DNA of 64,000 bases from Tetranychus cinnabarinus (taxonomy: Eukaryota > Arthropoda > Arachnida > Trombidiformes > Tetranychidae), in the NCBI GenBank assembly GCA_022266195.1, contig WHVY01000008.1:806001-870000 (forward strand). Direction: 5' to 3'. The notes under the pieces were generated by a model. That model was not told where the DNA came from and did not search any database. It saw only the letters and a program-made list of their open reading frames with translations. The translations under genes and the position numbers were made by a program. Positions 61,898 through 64,000 of the stretch are shown here, in pieces. Numbering within the stretch: the stretch's first letter is position 1; every line of letters begins with the position of its first letter.

Positions 61898-64000
61898 CAC
61901 CTTACAACAACCAATCAATCTAACTTTTAGCCATAGCAAAAGAATCTCGGTGAGAGAGAGAGAGAAAAAAAAGTTGCTTCAAGATTCTTGACAAATAATG
62001 GCAACAGGGATTGAAAGACACTTGATTTCATCACTCCCAGTATTGACTTGATGCTTAATACCTAATGTGAAACAACAAGAAAAACACTTTCAAACCATTG
62101 ATAAAAAAACACTTGAATAGCGAGCTTAAATGGATTAACCAAAGAAACCTGAATCTCCACTTAGACGATAATCTGGGTAAAAAAAGAGCAGAAAGCAATT
62201 TTAGAGAAACAAAAAGTCAAAAAAAGGAGATTTAAAACAGATTCATGTTTAACAATATTCATGTTGATATACAAAGTGTTTGTGTGTAAAGAAATCTCAA
62301 ATTCATCATCTTCATCCTCTCATGACTAGTCATCATCAAGAGCATAATACAAACAACAAACAAAACTCTTTAATAAAACAAATCACTGTAAAAATAAGGC
62401 ATGAAATGGAGACAAATTTTGTAATAAAACAAAAGTGACTTCCGTAACTGTCATTGTATTCAATATGATAATAAATTAAAATGGGAATTGAAATAATTGA
62501 AGAGTAACAAAAAGATTGAAATGCAAACCAAAAAAAAAGGTTTAGGTAAACATCAATTGAATCAAGTCTGATGGAGTGTAAATGTGCGATCACAATTTGA
62601 CTTCGCGTCGAGTGTTGAAGTGACATTAAAGGGAATGGAAGGGAAAAGTTGAGAATGAAATTGGTGAGGAAATTATGGGCGGGAAGGGAAGAGAGAAAAG
62701 GATGAAGATAATGATGAAAATGAAGATGATAAAAGTAATCAAAAATTCAAGCCAAAATAATCAATTGAAAGAGGCGGTGAAATGGTTAAAGATGAGAGAA
62801 GTAAAAAGAACAGAAGAGAAGAAAAAATTGGAATAATCATTTTCGTTCATTTGATGAGGATGGCGAAAGCCTGAACAACAGAAGCAAAAAAAAGTATAAA
62901 AACATTTAGTCGAAAAGTTGATTGAAAGTTGAATGATTTTTTTGCTGTTGTTGATGTTGCCTTGGTCTTCATCATCATCAACTTGACTGAATGAATGAAT
63001 AACGGAAAATGTTCATTTCCTAGGCTGATCCTCATCATCAGTGCTCATCTTTAGTCAATTTAAGCAGATAAAGGATGATTTCCTGGAAGAAGCAAGAAGA
63101 TGGAAGAAGCAAAAATCTCAGCCAATAACAGCCATTTCCATGAGACAATTGAACCACTTTTTGCCCTTTCAAATATACTGCTGAGTCGAGCAACCAGAAA
63201 AGCAAAAAGATGAATGAAAAACATTTCCGTTTCTGTCTAAGCATCGGAATTGCTTCAAGTACAGTTAACATTTTATTGTTGCTCTAAACACAATAATGGT
63301 CTCAACCGATAACCGTCTATTATATTTCCATTATTGTTTTGGTCAAGAGGCTAACAATTCATTTCAATGGTTAAATTAATAGACACTCTTGAGCTATTCA
63401 AATATTTTCATTGAAACATCGACCTTAAATGGTGAGAAAATAAAAGCCCATTTTATAGTGAAAAATCACAAAAAAAAACATTTTATATGAGAATTGGGTT
63501 AACATAGAGAAATGATTTTTTTCCTCATTTTTCACTTTTCACTTCAAGTTTTACCTTTCAATTGGCTTTTTTGACATTTGATTGATTCAATTAGTTGATT
63601 GTTCAATGATTGATTAGTTCAACAATAACCTTTCAAGTTTCAAATCAGTTTCAAGTGACTTTCAACTAATTTGGATCAATTTTGGGTTAGAAAAGACGAA
63701 ATGTTTCAACTTGTTCTTTATTAATAAACATGAATTAATGAAGATAATTAGATGAGTTTCAAGCTTCTTTCAGCTTCTCTAATAAGATTGATGTATTCAT
63801 GTAATACTCATTAAGATGAGACTCACCTAGTCTTGGAGTTTTTCGAGTTATTTTGCTTTCTTTTTCCTCTTTTCACTCCCAGTCTAATGGATTGCCAATT
63901 GATCTTTTTCCTTTCCTTTTTTGTTCTCTTTCTGTTTTGCTTTCCCAGATTTTTCAGCTCATCAATTTATCTCATCATTATCATCAAGATGCAAGCTTTT
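61898..64000. other. Iroquois 3' UTR and downstream non-coding DNA
   Basis: AATAAA hexamers at about 62372, 62408 and 62471 are candidate poly-A sites. A GA run lies at 61951-61975, and purine-rich DNA at 62630-62850. The open frames on the minus strand here are biased by these tracts and resemble nothing known. It may hold regulatory sequence for the Iroquois gene, but I cannot point to specific elements. Confidence 0.5.

Noticed and set aside
1..64000. tRNA, rRNA, snRNA and common microRNA genes
   Set aside because: Read both strands for tRNA B-box text and well-known microRNA sequences and found none that hold up; a covariance search would be decisive.
1..64000. CRISPR arrays, operons or bacterial-type insertion sequences
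   Set aside because: No regular direct repeats with spacers; splice sites and gene content are eukaryotic.

Overview
The window is AT-rich nuclear DNA of an arthropod. Short introns (mostly 60 to 250 bp), many intron-free coding regions, a clip-type cysteine motif joined to CUB domains, and an Iroquois homeobox gene point to an arthropod. The compact gene style makes an acariform mite (spider-mite-like) my best guess. That guess comes from style, not from a marker gene.

Layout. 1-7.0 kb holds no gene I can support. 7.0-8.6 kb carries a secreted MAM-domain protein. 8.6-21.9 kb is a gene desert with a three-copy diverged repeat (16.5-18.2 kb), two copies of which face each other as a fold-back. 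22-38 kb is gene-dense: a single-pass membrane protein with a signalling-type tail (+), HSD17B12-type 3-ketoacyl-CoA reductase (+), PEN-2 (-, two exons), RER1 (+, three exons), a clip/CUB secreted protein (-), RBM42 (-) and a USP4/11/15-class deubiquitinase (-). 38-41.5 kb is intergenic. An ELOVL fatty acid elongase (+) lies at 41.5 kb. After another gap come a CCDC51/MITOK-like mitochondrial protein (+, 47-48.3 kb), a short MTHFR (+, 49.7-50.9 kb) and mitochondrial ribosomal protein mL48 (-, 51.5-52.2 kb). A truncated, rearranged copy of the clip/CUB gene fused to a scrap of RBM42 lies at 52.3-53.6 kb. An Iroquois-class homeobox gene (+, five coding exons, 55.2-61.9 kb) fills the right side, with non-coding DNA to the end.

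How the genes relate. Most are unrelated housekeeping genes packed together. The clearest link is PEN-2 and RER1, which are head to head about 0.76 kb apart. RER1 is known to retain unassembled PEN-2 in the ER, so this could be a shared promoter for functional partners. HSD17B12 (second step of the elongation cycle) and ELOVL (first step) act in the same very-long-chain fatty acid cycle but are 16 kb apart.

Most unusual: the chimeric duplication at 52-53.6 kb, CTCF-like motifs clustered around it at the edge of the Iroquois domain, an MTHFR without its regulatory half, a 99-nt stop-free phase-0 intron in the Iroquois gene, and a 20-nt microexon.
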